Assembly: GCF_001045465.1 (NCBI RefSeq) | Contig: NZ_LFND01000007.1 | Coordinates: 186,001 to 250,000, forward strand | Length of the DNA stretch: 64,000 nt | Origin: Chryseobacterium angstadtii | GTDB lineage: Bacteria; Bacteroidota; Bacteroidia; Flavobacteriales; Weeksellaceae | Reading direction: 5' to 3' | Shown: positions 19,860-29,550 of the stretch, piece after piece | How positions within the stretch are numbered: the first letter of the stretch is position 1 | How the letters are laid out: each line of letters begins with the position of its first letter | The notes under the pieces: generated by a model | Databases searched by the model: none | The model's input: the letters and a program-made list of their open reading frames with translations, nothing else | What the model was told of the DNA's origin: nothing | Translations under genes and position numbers: made by a program

Positions 19860-22800
19860 ATGAAGAAAATTTCTATTTCCTTCTTTTTCCTGTTTTTGTT
19901 TGCAATGATCCATGCACAATGGACGCCAGCAGCCTATTCCGGGAAAGGACTTGACAGAGACTCAAAGTCTGACCACTATTTCACTTTGGACATTTCACAG
20001 CTCAAAATGCAATTGTCCAAAGCTGTAGAAACAGGTAAAAATGCAAAACCTGTTATCATTTCTCTTCCAACAAAAGGAGGAAAAATTGAAAAATTTGCAG
20101 TCTACAGTTTCCCGGTTGTAGTAAAAGAACTCGCGGACCAGTATCAGCTCGGATCTTATGTGGGAGTAGGGATAGATGATCCCTCAAAATCCCTGAGATT
20201 CAGCTTGGCACCTAACGATTTTCAATCGATGATCATTCAGGATGGAGGCTATGAATTTATAGACCCGGCCAATCCAAGCAAAACAATCTACAGAGTTCAC
20301 CCGAAAACCGGAAAAGATAAAAAAGGTTTCGTTTGTTCTACAGAAGAAAGTGAGCATGCTAAACATGACATTGAAGAGCTTCACCAAAAAGGGAAAGCTT
20401 TTTTTAATCAGCCTAATGACTTTTCAAAAAATTCAGATAGAAAGTACAGAACTTTAAGGCTTGCCCTTTCCGTGTGTGGAGAGTATACTCAATTTCATGG
20501 AGGAACAGTAGCCGGAGCTTTGGCTGCAATGAATGCAACCCTTACAAGAATCAACGGGGTTTATGAAAAAGATTTTGCCCTTCACCTGAACCTGCAAAAT
20601 TATCCAAACTTAATTTATACCAATGCCGCTACAGATCCTTATTCTGATACCCAGGGAGGAGTTACTAACGGTATTACTGGTTGGAATAATCAGGTACAAA
20701 ATGTTATTACTGCCGGAGTAGGAAATGCCAACTATGACATTGGACACTTGTTTTCACCTCCGGGAGCCGGAGGAAATGCAGGTTGTGTAGGATGTATCTG
20801 CCGTGATAATACGGTACCTACATCAAATGATAAAGGTTCAGGATGGACTTCCCCGGGGAATAATCCTCCTACAGGAGATAATTTTGATATTGATTATGTT
20901 GCTCATGAGATGGGGCATCAGCTGGGTGGAGTTCACAGCTTTTCTTATGACCCTCCGCAGTTGGGTTCAGCTACAAGTGTTGAACCTGGTTCAGGCTCAA
21001 GTATCATGGGATATGCAGGTATCACAGGACCAAATACTGATGTACAGGCACACTCAGATGCTTATTTTAATGTGACCAATATTACAGCCATTCAGGCCAA
21101 CCTGATTAATAAAACCTGTGATGTGGAAACGGCTATTACCAACACCCCTCCGGTAATTGCAGCCCTTCCTACTTATAACATTCCAAAAGGAACAGCTTTT
21201 GTTCTTACGGCAAATGCTACGGACGCAGAAAATGATCCTATGACTTTCAACTGGGAAGAAGTAGATATTGCGAACGAAGTAATTAATAATGCCAATTTAG
21301 GAAATACAGCAACAGGTCCGTCTTTCAGATCTGTGGCTCCTACGACGAGCCCAACCCGTTATTTCCCTAGATTTACGTCTGTACTTGCAGGTGTTTTAAA
21401 TAATGCCAACAACCTTTGGGAGGCAGTATCTACAGTAGCGAGAAATACTAGATTTACCGTTACGGCAAGAGATAATAATCCTAATCCTCATGAACAGCAG
21501 ACTCAATCTGCAACCCAGACTATTGTCGTAGGAAACAACGGCCCTTTTAAAGTAAATCCAACAACAATATTCAACAACGGTCCTACCAATGTTACCTGGG
21601 ATGTAGTGGGTACCAATGCTGCACCTTATAATGCTCCTAATGTTAAAATAGATTTTACAACTGATAATGGAGTTACCTGGAATGTGGTGGCCGCCACTAC
21701 ACCAAATGACGGTAGTGAGGCTTTGGATTTTACAGCTTTCCCTCTAACAGTGGGAGGAGCTGCAAAAGTGAGAGTAAGTGCTATTAATAATGTATTCTAT
21801 GCCATTGGAACAGCCACCATAGAAACACTTCCGATATGTACTACGAACGCACCTGGAGGAATTGTGGTTTCTGCTATCACACAGACACAGGCAACAGTTA
21901 CTTGGAATGCATCATTCCAGGCAACTTATGTTTTCCGGTACCGTGTTGCCGGAACTACAAACTGGACAACAGTTAACCCGGCACCTGTAATTAATACAGT
22001 TACACTTACCGGATTAGCGCCGGGTACTCATTATGAGTTTCAGATCGCCAATGTATGTGCCGGAGTGACAGGTAATTTCTCCCCGATTTCAACTTTTGTA
22101 ACTTTATACTGTGCAGCTACTTCAACAAGTACAGATAACGGATTTATTTCTAATGTAACGGTAGCCGCTACCAACTCATACACAATGAGTAATAATTCTG
22201 CTGCCGCTAACTATACTGATTATTCAGCAGACGCTGCGAAATTAATAACACTGGTTAGAGGATCTGCCAACAACAATGTTTCAGTTTCCAAATCCTGGCC
22301 GGCTGCCACTTCAAACAAAGCGGTAAGTGTTTGGATTGATTTTGATAAGAATGGTGTTTTTGACACTGCTGAAAGAGTTTTAAACGCAGCCAATAATACA
22401 ACAACTCCAGTTGCAGCAGCATTTACAGTGCCAGCTACAGCTTATGCGGGACCACTTACAACCCGTATGCGTGTTGTTCTGAGAGACGTGGCAAACCCGG
22501 CTGCATGTGGTAACTTTACAAATGGTGAAGTAGAAGATTATGCAGTGAAGTTAATAGACTTGCCTGCATGTACAACTGCTGCGCCTACCAATATCACGGT
22601 GACCAATCTTACTCCTACTACTGCTAATGTTTCATGGCAGGCAGCAACCGGAGCAACCTATGTATTAAGATATAGAAGAGTAGCAACTGCTGCATGGACA
22701 ACTATTGATCCTGTACCGGCTCCGGGTAATAACTATACGATTACGAATTTAACGGAGCAGACTCAATATGAAGTACAGGTTGCCACAAAATGTAATGGCA

Positions 22801-24836
22801 CTCAGGGAGCATTCTCTGCTTCTGTACAATTTACAACCCCTCAGCTTACTTATTGTCCGATGACGGGTACGGGAATCAATGATCATATTTCAAATGTAAC
22901 CGTAACATCTGTAAACCCAGGACTTCCGGTAATGAATAATAATAGTGTACAAAATAATTACACAAGTTATAATACACCGGCTACTCTCGTTACTCTGGAA
23001 ATAGGTTCAACGGGGAATAAAATTTCTGTTGCAAAAGGATGGACCGGAGCTACGGCTAATGTGGCTGTTACCGCGTGGATTGACTTTAACAGAAATGGAA
23101 CTTTTGAGACAACGGAACAGATCATTACTTCCGCACCAAGTACGACCACTCCTGTGACTGCTAATTTTGCAGTTCCGGCAGGAGCTTACAACGGTCCGCT
23201 TACAACAACAATGAGAGTGGTATTGAGACGTACAACTGCTCCGGTAATGTGTCAGAACGCTGTAAACGGTGAGGTGGAAGATTATGTGGTAAGATTAAAA
23301 CCATGTAGTACGGCTACACCTACCAATCCAACATTTACGGCAATAACTCATACTTCAGCTAGTATTAACTGGACGGGAGCACCAGACAATCTTACTTACC
23401 TGCTTCAGTACAGAGTACAGGGAACTGCTGCATGGACTTCAGTATATGTTGCTGCCGTACCATATGTTTTAAACAACCTGACTCCTTTTACTACTTATGA
23501 AGTACAGATTGCAGCCAACTGCGGAACTACTACAGGAGCCTTCACACCAATCAGAGCATTCAGTACAAAATGTGACCCTACGCCTCCGGGAGTTACGGTA
23601 ACCAATATTACTACGAATTCAGGATTGGTAACCTGGACACCTCTTGTTACCGGATCTACCTATGTGATGAGATGGAGAAAAGTAGGAGCTGCCGCCTGGA
23701 CTACTGTTAACCTGCCGGCTCCGCCTGCCAATACTTACTCGTTAACAGGTTTAGATCCTTATACGAACTATGAAGTACAGGTTGCGAATCAGTGTACAGG
23801 AGAACCAAACCCTAACCCATATTCAAATCCTGTTGTATTTACTACATTAAGGACATGTGAACTTCCTCCTCCGGGATTAACAATTCTGCAGCTTACGCCT
23901 ACAACGGCTGAAGTGGTTTGGGAAGGATTCCCGGGTGCAACGTATATCCTGAGATATAGAAAAGTAGGTATTCCAAGCTGGACTAACATTCCGGTTGCCA
24001 CCAATGCCCACACCATTACAGGATTACTGGAAGATACAAAATATGAAATGCAGGTTGTGAACATTTGTAACGGTACACCGGGAACATTTACACCTCCGTA
24101 TTATTTCACTACGCCTACCGTGGTATACTGCCAGATGGCTTCTCAAAATGCAGCTAATGAGCATATCGCTAAAGTAACGGTAACTCCAAACGGAAGACCA
24201 AAAATGGAAAATGCTTCCGGTCCGTCTACTTATACAGATTATACGGGAGTTCCTGATACCTTCATAGAAATGGTTCAGGGATCTACCGGAAATACCATTA
24301 CTATTGAGAAAAAATGGAATGGAACCAATCATGACGAAGGAATTGCAGTATGGATTGATTTCAACAGAAACGGATATTTTGATATTGATGAAAGAGTATT
24401 TACATCACCTCCGAATACCACAAGCCCTGTTACAGGAACATTCAGTGTACCGAATGATGCTTTTGTGAGCATGACAAGTTATAAGTATGTGGTGATGAGA
24501 ATTGCACTGATGAGAGACGGCATTCCTGTGAGCTGTACTAATGTTGCCAATGGAGAAGTAGAAGATTATTCGGTAAGAATCTCTAAACCGGCAATAGCCA
24601 ATTCGGTTAATCAGACTGATATCATGATCTATCCTAACCCGGTAAGCTCAGTATTGTATGTGAAAAATATCAGCAAGAGAGCGAAATATAAGATCTATAA
24701 TTCCGCAGCGCAGATCATTGGAGAAGGTATTCTATTAAACAACCAGATCAATGTAGGTAAACTGATCAACGGAGTTTATGTAATAGATATCGAAGATAAC
24801 GGTAAATCTGTACAGAAGAAATTTATTAAAGAATAA
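19860..24836 (+). CDS. T9SS-secreted reprolysin-like metalloprotease with FN3/GEVED modules (protein B)
   Basis: A 1658-residue secreted protease. After the signal peptide (1-19, ending HAQW) and a propeptide-like region (20-195), a reprolysin-like (M12B/metzincin) domain carries HEMGHQLGGVHSF at 349-361 and a Met-turn in SSIMGYAG near 380. A cadherin/Ig-like region follows (about 430-655), then FN3 (659), GEVED (749), FN3 (901), GEVED (997), three FN3 (1147, 1236, 1333), GEVED (1423) and a T9SS type A tail (1580-1658). From about residue 900 it is collinear with protein A. It probably cleaves host or environmental proteins at the cell surface or in the medium. Target and processing are unknown. 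Confidence 0.9.
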   Translation: MKKISISFFFLFLFAMIHAQWTPAAYSGKGLDRDSKSDHYFTLDISQLKMQLSKAVETGKNAKPVIISLPTKGGKIEKFAVYSFPVVVKELADQYQLGSYVGVGIDDPSKSLRFSLAPNDFQSMIIQDGGYEFIDPANPSKTIYRVHPKTGKDKKGFVCSTEESEHAKHDIEELHQKGKAFFNQPNDFSKNSDRKYRTLRLALSVCGEYTQFHGGTVAGALAAMNATLTRINGVYEKDFALHLNLQNYPNLIYTNAATDPYSDTQGGVTNGITGWNNQVQNVITAGVGNANYDIGHLFSPPGAGGNAGCVGCICRDNTVPTSNDKGSGWTSPGNNPPTGDNFDIDYVAHEMGHQLGGVHSFSYDPPQLGSATSVEPGSGSSIMGYAGITGPNTDVQAHSDAYFNVTNITAIQANLINKTCDVETAITNTPPVIAALPTYNIPKGTAFVLTANATDAENDPMTFNWEEVDIANEVINNANLGNTATGPSFRSVAPTTSPTRYFPRFTSVLAGVLNNANNLWEAVSTVARNTRFTVTARDNNPNPHEQQTQSATQTIVVGNNGPFKVNPTTIFNNGPTNVTWDVVGTNAAPYNAPNVKIDFTTDNGVTWNVVAATTPNDGSEALDFTAFPLTVGGAAKVRVSAINNVFYAIGTATIETLPICTTNAPGGIVVSAITQTQATVTWNASFQATYVFRYRVAGTTNWTTVNPAPVINTVTLTGLAPGTHYEFQIANVCAGVTGNFSPISTFVTLYCAATSTSTDNGFISNVTVAATNSYTMSNNSAAANYTDYSADAAKLITLVRGSANNNVSVSKSWPAATSNKAVSVWIDFDKNGVFDTAERVLNAANNTTTPVAAAFTVPATAYAGPLTTRMRVVLRDVANPAACGNFTNGEVEDYAVKLIDLPACTTAAPTNITVTNLTPTTANVSWQAATGATYVLRYRRVATAAWTTIDPVPAPGNNYTITNLTEQTQYEVQVATKCNGTQGAFSASVQFTTPQLTYCPMTGTGINDHISNVTVTSVNPGLPVMNNNSVQNNYTSYNTPATLVTLEIGSTGNKISVAKGWTGATANVAVTAWIDFNRNGTFETTEQIITSAPSTTTPVTANFAVPAGAYNGPLTTTMRVVLRRTTAPVMCQNAVNGEVEDYVVRLKPCSTATPTNPTFTAITHTSASINWTGAPDNLTYLLQYRVQGTAAWTSVYVAAVPYVLNNLTPFTTYEVQIAANCGTTTGAFTPIRAFSTKCDPTPPGVTVTNITTNSGLVTWTPLVTGSTYVMRWRKVGAAAWTTVNLPAPPANTYSLTGLDPYTNYEVQVANQCTGEPNPNPYSNPVVFTTLRTCELPPPGLTILQLTPTTAEVVWEGFPGATYILRYRKVGIPSWTNIPVATNAHTITGLLEDTKYEMQVVNICNGTPGTFTPPYYFTTPTVVYCQMASQNAANEHIAKVTVTPNGRPKMENASGPSTYTDYTGVPDTFIEMVQGSTGNTITIEKKWNGTNHDEGIAVWIDFNRNGYFDIDERVFTSPPNTTSPVTGTFSVPNDAFVSMTSYKYVVMRIALMRDGIPVSCTNVANGEVEDYSVRISKPAIANSVNQTDIMIYPNPVSSVLYVKNISKRAKYKIYNSAAQIIGEGILLNNQINVGKLINGVYVIDIEDNGKSVQKKFIKE

Positions 24837-25515
24837 TATTTAAAATTCTAAAAAGGTCAAGAGACTGTCCCAAAATGGGGCAGTCTTTTTTATATTCTTC
24901 ATTTTTGGCAATTTACATTTCCAAACAAATGTATACCTGTTGGAATTGGCCTTTATCTTATTGGGTCTGTGAAAATAGTTTGCAGGTTCACTTGCTCTCC
25001 ATTCCTTTGAAGAGATTCTCTTTGATTGAGTTAACACTTTGACAATAAATTAAATCAATTTGCAATTACCGGGAATTTTTTTTGCTTTATTTTTTTACTA
25101 CAGAAAAAAAATCATCTCACTTTTGTGACATATTCCTTTTTTAATGATCATTTTACATCATTTTTTTATGTTTTAATTTATATTTTATGAATTTTTTTCA
25201 TTTATAATATTTTTTATAATTATATTTTTAATATTTGCGTGTTTTGTTATTTAATAATTATTTTATATGCGTATTTTATTTATTTTCATTAAATTAACCA
25301 GCGGAAAAATAGAATTAATGCAAGCTTTCAAATAAATTTTAAAAGATTTGTTAATTTGAATAATTTTAATTTTTAAAATATGGATGCTTAGGTAGAGATG
25401 GGATAATTTTTTGAGAAATAATAGTAGAGGATTGCCGAATAAGCATGAGTGGGTTCCGTATTCATTGATTAAAAAATAGTATCAAATAAATTATAACTTA
25501 TAAAATAGAAAATCT
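24837..25515. other. Very AT-rich intergenic region
   Basis: About 680 bases with one terminator near the left end. The centre (roughly 25080-25390) is extremely AT-rich, with long T and A runs. I see no supportable gene; it may hold the promoter of the gene at 25516 or be decayed sequence. Confidence 0.6.
24862..24891 (+). terminator. Terminator after protein B
   Basis: AGACTGTCCC pairs with GGGGCAGTCT (one G-U) around AAAAT, followed by T residues. Confidence 0.92.
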
Positions 25516-27930
25516 ATGGTAAAAAATTACTCTTTATTAAACATGTTATTATACCTTATTCTTATGGGTTTTATAACAAGTGCATGTATTCCAACAACGG
25601 CAACTTTTCCTTATAATGAAAGCTTTGCAGGCGATAATTTTACCTTTGTGAATGGTACGCAAGCCAATAAATGGTTTTATGGCAGTGCATCAGGAAATCC
25701 TCCCAATGCTATTTACATATCCAATACAACAGCCACGGCAAATAATTATAATACAGCTGCTGCCAGTGTTGTTCATGCTCATAGGAATGTCAGTATTCCT
25801 GCAGGAACAACTGTTTGCAGTGTATCTTTCGATTGGAAAGCCGCAGGAGAGAATGCACAGGATTATCTAAGAATATGGCTTGTCCCTACCACTTTTACTC
25901 CAGTAGCCGGAACGCAGATTGCCCCGGCAGCAGGAAGAATAAGAGTGGGTACTGATTATAATGGGCAGGGTACCTGGCAGACATACATTAATACCAACGT
26001 GAATTTAAATACGTTCGCAGGGGGTAATATGCGTTTAGTATTTGAATGGACGAATAATGCCAGTGGCGGCACACAGCCACCGGCTACTGTAGATAACATC
26101 TTAATTACTGCCTGTCTTCCTCCCACCGGGCCCAATGTAACAGCAGTTACACCCACCACCGCAACTCTGAACTGGGTAGCTCCCGCTCAGGCTCCGGCCA
26201 ATGGGTACGAATATTATATTTCAACCACAAATAATGCCCCCAACAATGGTACAGCGGCAACAGGAACTGCAAATAATACTTCAGCCAATGTAACACAGCT
26301 ATCGGTAAACACACCTTATTTTTGGTGGGTACGTTCTGCATGCGGCACAACGGACAAGAGTGTATGGGTACCGGGACCAGGCTTTACTACAAGAATATGC
26401 AGTAATGCAACTCCTGTAGTAGCAGTCAATCCTATTACTCATAATTCAGCTACTGTAACCTGGCCTCTGAATAATGGAGCAGATTCTTATGAAATCAGAT
26501 ACAGAGCTGTAGGGGCAGCTGCATGGATTACTTCAAACCAACTGCCAGCCTTCCCGCCGGCAGCTGCTAATACGCTTAATATAACGAATTTAGTACCCAA
26601 TACTCTATATGAAGTAGAAGTAGCAGTAAGATGTGATGGTGCAACGGGAGCTTACTCTCATAATGAATTTACAACAAGATGTGATCCCGCTCCTCCGAAT
26701 GTAACTGTAAATAACATTACAACCAATTCTGCTTCAATAGGATGGTCACCAGTAGCTGCAAACCTTACGTATAGACTGAGATGGAGAGAAGTGGGAACCA
26801 TTCCATGGAACTTTGTCAATCTACCGGTACCTCCTGCCAACAGCTATGTTCTTCCGGGGCTTACTCCCGGCAAAACGTATGAAGTTCAGGTAGCCAGCCA
26901 ATGCCCTCCTGAAACATTCTCCAATTCAAAAGTATTTACTACGGAAAGAACCTGTGAATTACCACCTTCAGGGCTTACGATACTTCAGCTGCTGCCTACA
27001 TCAGCACAAGTCGCCTGGGATCCTTTCCCTGGAGCCACTTATATTCTGAGATATAGAAAAGTAGGTATTCCGAGCTGGACAGAAATTCAGACCCCTAATA
27101 GCAATTATCTGTTAACAGGCTTACTAGAGCTTACTAAATATGAACTTCAGGTGGCCAACATCTGTAACGGTGTAACCGGGAATTTTACCCCTCTGTACTT
27201 TTTTACCACACCTACAGTAGAGTACTGTGATATGGCATCAGGAAGTTCAGCAGGAGAGCACATTGCAAAAGTTACTGTAAAACCTGCAGGCAGACCCGTT
27301 ATGGAAAATCCATCAGCTGCATCAGTCTATACGGATTATACAGGAACTCCTGCTACACTTATAGAACTGGTTCAGGGTTCTTCGGGGAATGAGATCACCA
27401 TTGAGAAAAAATGGACAGGTACCAATCAGAATGAAGGAATTGCAGTATGGATAGATTTTAACAGAGACGGAGAATTTGGTATTGATGAAAGAATAATGGT
27501 TTCAGGTCCCAATACGGAAACCCCTGTTAAAGGAACATTTAGAGTACCGGCCAATGCAGTGGTAAGCATGACTGATGAAAAATATGTGGTGATGAGAGTG
27601 GCCATGAGAAGAGGCGATATTCCTGTAACATGTATGAATTTTGCGGAAGGAGAAGTAGAGGATTATAAGGTAAGAATCTTTAAAAATGGAATCTTCAACC
27701 CAATTAATCAGAATGATGTCTTATTGTATCCAAACCCGGTAAGCACGATTTTAAATGTTAAGAATATCAGCAGTAAAGCCAACTATAAGCTTTACCACGC
27801 AGGAAAGCTTGTGTCAAGCGGAATATTGTTGAACAATAAAATTGATGTAAGCCAGCTGGTAGGCGGTGTATATGTAATTGATATCCAGGATGGCGGAAAA
27901 TCTATCCAGGGTAAATTTATCAAAAGATAA
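25516..27930 (+). CDS. T9SS-secreted FN3/GEVED protein C (short paralogue)
   Basis: An 804-residue paralogue of the two upstream proteins. A hydrophobic signal (about 1-24, ending TSAC) is followed by a jelly-roll domain resembling cleaved-adhesin or MAM-type modules (25-195), four FN3 modules (about 198, 292, 388 and 477), one GEVED domain (569-722; VWIDFNRDG and GEVEDYKV) and a T9SS type A tail (727-804; LYPNPVS and KFIKR end). The last three FN3 modules and the GEVED follow the same order as in proteins A and B (RCDPxPPNV, CELPPxGLTI, YCxMAS blocks). Adhesion or polysaccharide binding is inferred. The signal ends in Ala-Cys, so lipoprotein processing cannot be excluded, but the T9SS tail argues for secretion. 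Confidence 0.85.
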   Translation: MVKNYSLLNMLLYLILMGFITSACIPTTATFPYNESFAGDNFTFVNGTQANKWFYGSASGNPPNAIYISNTTATANNYNTAAASVVHAHRNVSIPAGTTVCSVSFDWKAAGENAQDYLRIWLVPTTFTPVAGTQIAPAAGRIRVGTDYNGQGTWQTYINTNVNLNTFAGGNMRLVFEWTNNASGGTQPPATVDNILITACLPPTGPNVTAVTPTTATLNWVAPAQAPANGYEYYISTTNNAPNNGTAATGTANNTSANVTQLSVNTPYFWWVRSACGTTDKSVWVPGPGFTTRICSNATPVVAVNPITHNSATVTWPLNNGADSYEIRYRAVGAAAWITSNQLPAFPPAAANTLNITNLVPNTLYEVEVAVRCDGATGAYSHNEFTTRCDPAPPNVTVNNITTNSASIGWSPVAANLTYRLRWREVGTIPWNFVNLPVPPANSYVLPGLTPGKTYEVQVASQCPPETFSNSKVFTTERTCELPPSGLTILQLLPTSAQVAWDPFPGATYILRYRKVGIPSWTEIQTPNSNYLLTGLLELTKYELQVANICNGVTGNFTPLYFFTTPTVEYCDMASGSSAGEHIAKVTVKPAGRPVMENPSAASVYTDYTGTPATLIELVQGSSGNEITIEKKWTGTNQNEGIAVWIDFNRDGEFGIDERIMVSGPNTETPVKGTFRVPANAVVSMTDEKYVVMRVAMRRGDIPVTCMNFAEGEVEDYKVRIFKNGIFNPINQNDVLLYPNPVSTILNVKNISSKANYKLYHAGKLVSSGILLNNKIDVSQLVGGVYVIDIQDGGKSIQGKFIKR

Positions 27931-27950
27931 ACCTTAATTCTAATAAACAA

Positions 27951-27982
27951 AAAAGACTGTCCTATAGGGCAGTCTTTTTATT
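27951..27982. terminator. Bidirectional terminator between protein C and coaE
   Basis: AAAAGACTGTCC pairs with GGGCAGTCTTTT around TATA. T-runs on both strands suit these convergent genes. Most of the stem matches the terminator at 24862. Confidence 0.9.
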
Positions 27983-28030
27983 TTTTCCGTGAATTATTAA
28001 AAATCATCAGAATGGTTTCCGGTAGTTTTT

Positions 28031-28660
28031 TTATTCAATACTGAAGATGACCTGCTCGGTCTGCTCTTTAAGATCTTCCAGATTGGTATTGTTGTAAATA
28101 ATACAGTCTGCCAGTTTGATTTTATCCTTTTCGGGCATCTGTTTTTCCATAACGGATTCTACTTCGCGGTAGGTTTTTCCGTCCCGGTCCATCACCCTTT
28201 TGGCTCTGATATTGTCTTCGGCAGTAACCAGAAGAGACTGATAACACTGTCTGTTCAGTTTTAATTCGAACAATAAAGCGGTTTCTTTAAAAACTAAATA
28301 TTTGGTTTGTTTTTTCAGCCATTCTTCAAAATCAATCCGTACGGCAGGATGAATGATTTCGTTTAATTCATGCAGAAGTTCACTATTGTTAAAAACTTTT
28401 TCTGCCACAAATTTTCTATTGTAAAGGCCCTTTTCATCATAAGCTTCGCTGCCCAGTAATGCCTTAATCTTAATCTTTAAATCTTCATTCTCATTCACAA
28501 TGGCTTTTGCCCTGTCATCGGAATAATAAACCGGAAATCCAAACTCTTCTATAAAATGAGCTACTGTAGTTTTTCCTGATCCTATACCACCGGTAAGCCC
28601 AATGATCTTGGGTGCCGGTTCCGGTTCTGCTTTCTGAGTTTCTGAATACAATTCTTCCAT
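28031..28660 (-). CDS. coaE: Dephospho-CoA kinase
   Basis: A 209-residue kinase that phosphorylates the 3'-hydroxyl of dephospho-CoA in the last step of coenzyme A synthesis. The P-loop GLTGGIGSGKTT is preceded by about 20 non-conserved residues rich in Glu and Pro, a short extension compared with the usual start just before the P-loop. YYSDDRAKAIV and HPAVR are further family signatures. I chose the ATG at 28660; a TTG two codons upstream is less likely. It is the last gene of a minus-strand run, starting 9 bases after the MBL-fold gene ends. Confidence 0.93.
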   Translation of the reverse strand: MEELYSETQKAEPEPAPKIIGLTGGIGSGKTTVAHFIEEFGFPVYYSDDRAKAIVNENEDLKIKIKALLGSEAYDEKGLYNRKFVAEKVFNNSELLHELNEIIHPAVRIDFEEWLKKQTKYLVFKETALLFELKLNRQCYQSLLVTAEDNIRAKRVMDRDGKTYREVESVMEKQMPEKDKIKLADCIIYNNTNLEDLKEQTEQVIFSIE

Positions 28661-28669
28661 AATCAAAAA

Positions 28670-29536
28670 TTAATATCCGAAAATATCGTTAAAACTATGA
28701 ACTTCATCCAGTCTGACTCCTTTTTCAGTCATTTTAAGACTTGCCAGTTCATTGTGAGCATCATGTTCAAAAAACAGTAAATATTCGTTATCTACGCACT
28801 GTTTAAGGAATTTGCCCTTTTCTTCCATAGTCAGAAGAGGTCTGGTATCATATCCCATCACATATACCTGATTGATATGTCCTGCGGTAGGAATAAGATC
28901 TGCTGCGAAAACAATCGTTTTTTCCTGATATTGAATGACCGGAAGCATCTGCTTTTCCGTATGTCCGTCCACAAAGATCACATCCATTTTCAGATCAGGA
29001 GCGAAACCGTAATTTCCTGTAGTAGGAAGGGGCAAATAGTTGAGCTGTCCACTTTCCTGCATCGGAAGAATATTTTCCTTCAGGAAGCTTGCTTTTTCTC
29101 TTGGGTTAGGTTCTGTGGCCCATTTCCAGTGGTTTTCATTCGTCCAGAAATGCGCATTTTTGAAAGCAGGTCTGTATCCTGTTCTGTCATCATTCCATTC
29201 AATAGCGCCGCCGCAGTGGTCAAAATGAAGGTGGGTAAGGAATACATCCGTAATGTCTTCTCTTACAAATCCGTATTTCTTTAAATTTTTATCAAGGCTG
29301 TCATCTCCCCATAGCGAATAATGCCCGAAGAATTTATCGTCCTGTTTGTTTCCGAGACCGCAGTCCACAAGAATCAGTTTCTTGCCATCTTCTATAAGCA
29401 GGGATCTTGTTCCCAGTTCAATTAGGTTTTTTTCGTCTGCAGGATTGGTTTTTTCCCACAAACTCTTTGGGACGACTCCAAACATGGCACCGCCATCCAG
29501 TTTAAATTTTCCACATTGTATTGGATATAGCTTCAT
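28670..29536 (-). CDS. MBL-fold metallo-hydrolase
   Basis: A 288-residue metallo-beta-lactamase-fold hydrolase with the dinuclear zinc motif THLHFDHCGG (HxHxDH), a downstream FVDGHTEKQM histidine, an Asp in FAADLIPTAGH and FEHDAHN near the C-terminus. Related proteins are annotated as lactonases or general hydrolases; the substrate cannot be assigned. No signal peptide is visible, so it is cytoplasmic. It lies 14 bases from the PaiB-like gene upstream and 9 bases from coaE, so cotranscription is likely. Confidence 0.85.
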   Translation of the reverse strand: MKLYPIQCGKFKLDGGAMFGVVPKSLWEKTNPADEKNLIELGTRSLLIEDGKKLILVDCGLGNKQDDKFFGHYSLWGDDSLDKNLKKYGFVREDITDVFLTHLHFDHCGGAIEWNDDRTGYRPAFKNAHFWTNENHWKWATEPNPREKASFLKENILPMQESGQLNYLPLPTTGNYGFAPDLKMDVIFVDGHTEKQMLPVIQYQEKTIVFAADLIPTAGHINQVYVMGYDTRPLLTMEEKGKFLKQCVDNEYLLFFEHDAHNELASLKMTEKGVRLDEVHSFNDIFGY

Positions 29537-29550
29537 ATATATTTTGATTA

